Origin: Chloroflexota bacterium
GTDB lineage: Bacteria > Chloroflexota > Ktedonobacteria > Ktedonobacterales > Ktedonobacteraceae
Direction of reading: 5' to 3'
Assembly (NCBI GenBank): GCA_005881995.1
Contig: VBHV01000237.1
Location: forward strand, 1-6,833
Length of the DNA stretch: 6,833 bases
The notes beneath the pieces were generated by a model. That model did not search any database, was not told the origin of the DNA, and worked only from the letters and a program-made list of their open reading frames with translations. A program made the translations under genes and the position numbers. Position 1 is the first letter of the stretch. Each line of letters starts with the position of its first letter. Below, in pieces: positions 5,673 to 6,833 of the stretch.

Positions 5673-6542
5673 ATGTTTTCGACTCTAATCACAGCCCTGC
5701 TGGCCTGTGTAATGCTGTCGATTATTGTCAGTCTGATCTTCGGCGTGATGCGCGCGCGTAAACGCCGGGTGAAGGTAGCAGGCGCGCAGACGCAGCCAAA
5801 CAATCTCCGCATCACTGCCATATTGCCAATGCTGGATATCGCGGAACAACCCCACAAATTAAGATTCCCCTCTTCCTGGTATAGGCACCGCCGCACGTTT
5901 CTTTCCAGCGCATTCCTGGCTATGGTAGTATTCACCCTGTTTGTGCAGAGTGGCCTGGCCGATGGGGCGTTCCAGCGCATCTCGCAGGGCATCAAGTCTT
6001 TCAATTTATCCCAGCACAACGCGGGCTTCGATATCAACACTGCCCTCCATCCTATGCCCTTTTCAGCCAGCGCCAATCTCGTGCGAGTAGATTCCGCCGA
6101 TCGGGGTCAGTACTACACCGATTACCAGTGGCAGGTGTGGTCCTACTCTTCCTGTTCGGGCATTTCGATGGAGATGGTCATCAATGCCTATGGGCACCAC
6201 TACATCGCCGCCGATTTCTTGCAAACGGAACTCAATCTAGGCGTGTGGGGTATCTACAGCGGCCTGGTCGGGGGTGAGAAAAGTATTGCAGAGACCGCCG
6301 CTTACTACGGCTTTAAGGCATTGCCCAATCCTCCGCGAACGCTCTCGGCTTTGATCTATACCGCCAATAAAGGTTTCCCGGTGATTATAGGCATACCTGG
6401 CCATATTATGGTCGTGCGCGGCGGTGACGATACCTACGTCTATACTGCCGATTCCTCTCCGGCGAACCGCACCGCCCTGACGCACGCCCAATTTATGGGG
6501 ATTTGGAATACCAATTTTAGCGTGGTGCTGGTTCCTCGCTAG
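5673..6542 (+). CDS. Membrane-anchored C39-like cysteine peptidase
   Basis: From ATG 5673 the protein has 289 residues. Residues about 2-25 form a first hydrophobic segment (STLITALLACVMLSIIVSLI) followed by RARKRR. A polar stretch of about 45 residues leads to a second hydrophobic segment (about 77-95, LSSAFLAMVVFTLFVQSGLA). The catalytic domain (about 135-285) should lie outside the membrane. It has the C39-like pattern: Cys161 in YSSCSGISMEMVINAYG, His244 in IPGHIMVVRGG, and Asp260 in YTADSSP. A Gln at 154 is near where the oxyanion residue is expected. The usual Gly after the Cys is Ser here. C39-like proteases cut peptides, often leader peptides at double-glycine sites in ABC exporters. 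No transporter part is present here, so this is the free-standing kind and its substrate is unknown. The stop is 16 bases from the stop of the convergent L,D-transpeptidase gene. A start at GTG 5604 (312 residues) is possible but less supported. Confidence 0.82.
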   Translation: MFSTLITALLACVMLSIIVSLIFGVMRARKRRVKVAGAQTQPNNLRITAILPMLDIAEQPHKLRFPSSWYRHRRTFLSSAFLAMVVFTLFVQSGLADGAFQRISQGIKSFNLSQHNAGFDINTALHPMPFSASANLVRVDSADRGQYYTDYQWQVWSYSSCSGISMEMVINAYGHHYIAADFLQTELNLGVWGIYSGLVGGEKSIAETAAYYGFKALPNPPRTLSALIYTANKGFPVIIGIPGHIMVVRGGDDTYVYTADSSPANRTALTHAQFMGIWNTNFSVVLVPR

Positions 6543-6574
6543 CCCCGAGTGCTGATTGCTAGTAGACCAGCACC
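6524..6574. terminator. Inverted repeat across the convergent gene ends, possible bidirectional terminator
   Basis: GGTGCTGGT (6524-6532) is perfectly complementary to ACCAGCACC (6566-6574), with CTAGC (6539-6543) and GCTAG (6558-6562) forming an inner pair. The arms lie in the last codons of both genes, so each transcript could fold here. No T-run follows on either strand, so a classic intrinsic terminator is not shown. Both proteins end in a Val-Leu-Val strand, which partly explains the complementarity. Confidence 0.35.
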
Positions 6575-6833
6575 GTCGTATTCAGCGATACAAATCCATA
6601 CAGCCAGGCCGCGTTATCTTTGGACATGTTGACGCACCCATGCGACCCCTGGGCAGAGAACGGATCACCGCTCGAATCGGCATGAGGGAAGTTGGTAGTA
6701 GGACCATAATCGCTGCGCCACCAGCTATCGTGCAGGAAGTACCCATTGCTGTGATACTGCATGGCATAATTGATCGGGGTATCGGGATACCAGTCAGGTG
6801 ACGATTGCGGTACGCCCGCCTTAAAAACGGTGG
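6559..6833 (-). CDS. L,D-transpeptidase (YkuD-type catalytic domain), 3' part; 5' end off the window
   Basis: On the minus strand the frame is open to the right edge; the 90 C-terminal residues are visible, so any ATG inside is not the true start. They hold the YkuD catalytic centre: a histidine in GYFLHDSWWRSDYG (visible residue about 34) and SHGCVNMS with the nucleophile Cys at about 66 (codon 6634-6636). The end, AAWLYGFVSLNTTVLVY, is the usual last strand of the domain. YkuD enzymes form 3-3 cross-links in peptidoglycan, or attach proteins to it, through a Cys acyl-enzyme outside the membrane. The part upstream (signal or anchor, any LysM or substrate domain) is not visible. It converges with the C39-like peptidase gene, so the two are not in one operon, though both act at the cell surface. 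Stop codon TAG. Confidence 0.92.
   Translation of the reverse strand, partial: TVFKAGVPQSSPDWYPDTPINYAMQYHSNGYFLHDSWWRSDYGPTTNFPHADSSGDPFSAQGSHGCVNMSKDNAAWLYGFVSLNTTVLVY

Noticed and set aside
5639..6076. Minus-strand open frame of 145 codons opposite the C39-like gene.
   Set aside because: It lies opposite the membrane segments of a supported gene and shows no domain of its own.
6556..6801. Plus-strand open frame opposite the L,D-transpeptidase.
   Set aside because: The minus strand encodes the unmistakable SHGCVNMS catalytic motif; the plus-strand frame is its shadow.
1..6833. CRISPR array, insertion sequence, tRNA or rRNA.
   Set aside because: No spaced identical repeats, transposase motifs, terminal inverted repeats with target duplications, or RNA-gene signatures were seen on either strand.

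Overview
The window looks like a chromosomal piece of a Gram-positive-type bacterium of moderate GC content, most likely a Ktedonobacteria-like Chloroflexota. I infer this from the gene style: a large STAND-ATPase/TPR/LuxR regulator, several ECF sigma factors, a stand-alone ClpX-type zinc-finger protein, and surface C39-like and L,D-transpeptidase proteins. No rRNA, tRNA, 16S or marker gene confirms it, so the taxonomy is a guess.

Layout. Bases 2-1786 hold the 3' part of a LuxR-family regulator whose ATPase half lies off the left edge. A 214-base gap follows, ending in a hairpin just before a strong ribosome binding site. Next come a first ECF sigma factor (2001-2543) and a single-domain response regulator (2666-3061). 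A second ECF sigma factor (best start GTG 3173, end 3733) begins what looks like a four-gene run: a two-TM protein with the layout of an HtpX/M48 peptidase but no metal-binding residues (3740-4573), an unrecognised 129-residue protein (4619-5008), and a protein made of two ClpX-type C4 zinc-binding domains with no ATPase (5064-5396). After a 276-base gap there is a membrane-anchored C39-like cysteine peptidase (best start ATG 5673, end 6542). It converges with the 3' part of an L,D-transpeptidase on the minus strand (6559-6833, cut by the right edge).

How the genes may work together. The centre is a dense signalling block: two ECF sigma factors and a receiver-only protein within about 1.7 kb. 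The second sigma factor is probably translationally coupled to the pseudo-peptidase membrane protein, which sits where an anti-sigma factor or membrane sensor would be expected. A sequence resembling an ECF-type promoter lies upstream of that sigma gene and could allow autoregulation. The right end deals with the cell envelope (peptide cleavage and peptidoglycan cross-linking). The strongest leads for something undescribed are the sigma/pseudo-M48 pair and the ATPase-less tandem ClpX zinc-finger protein encoded in the same run.
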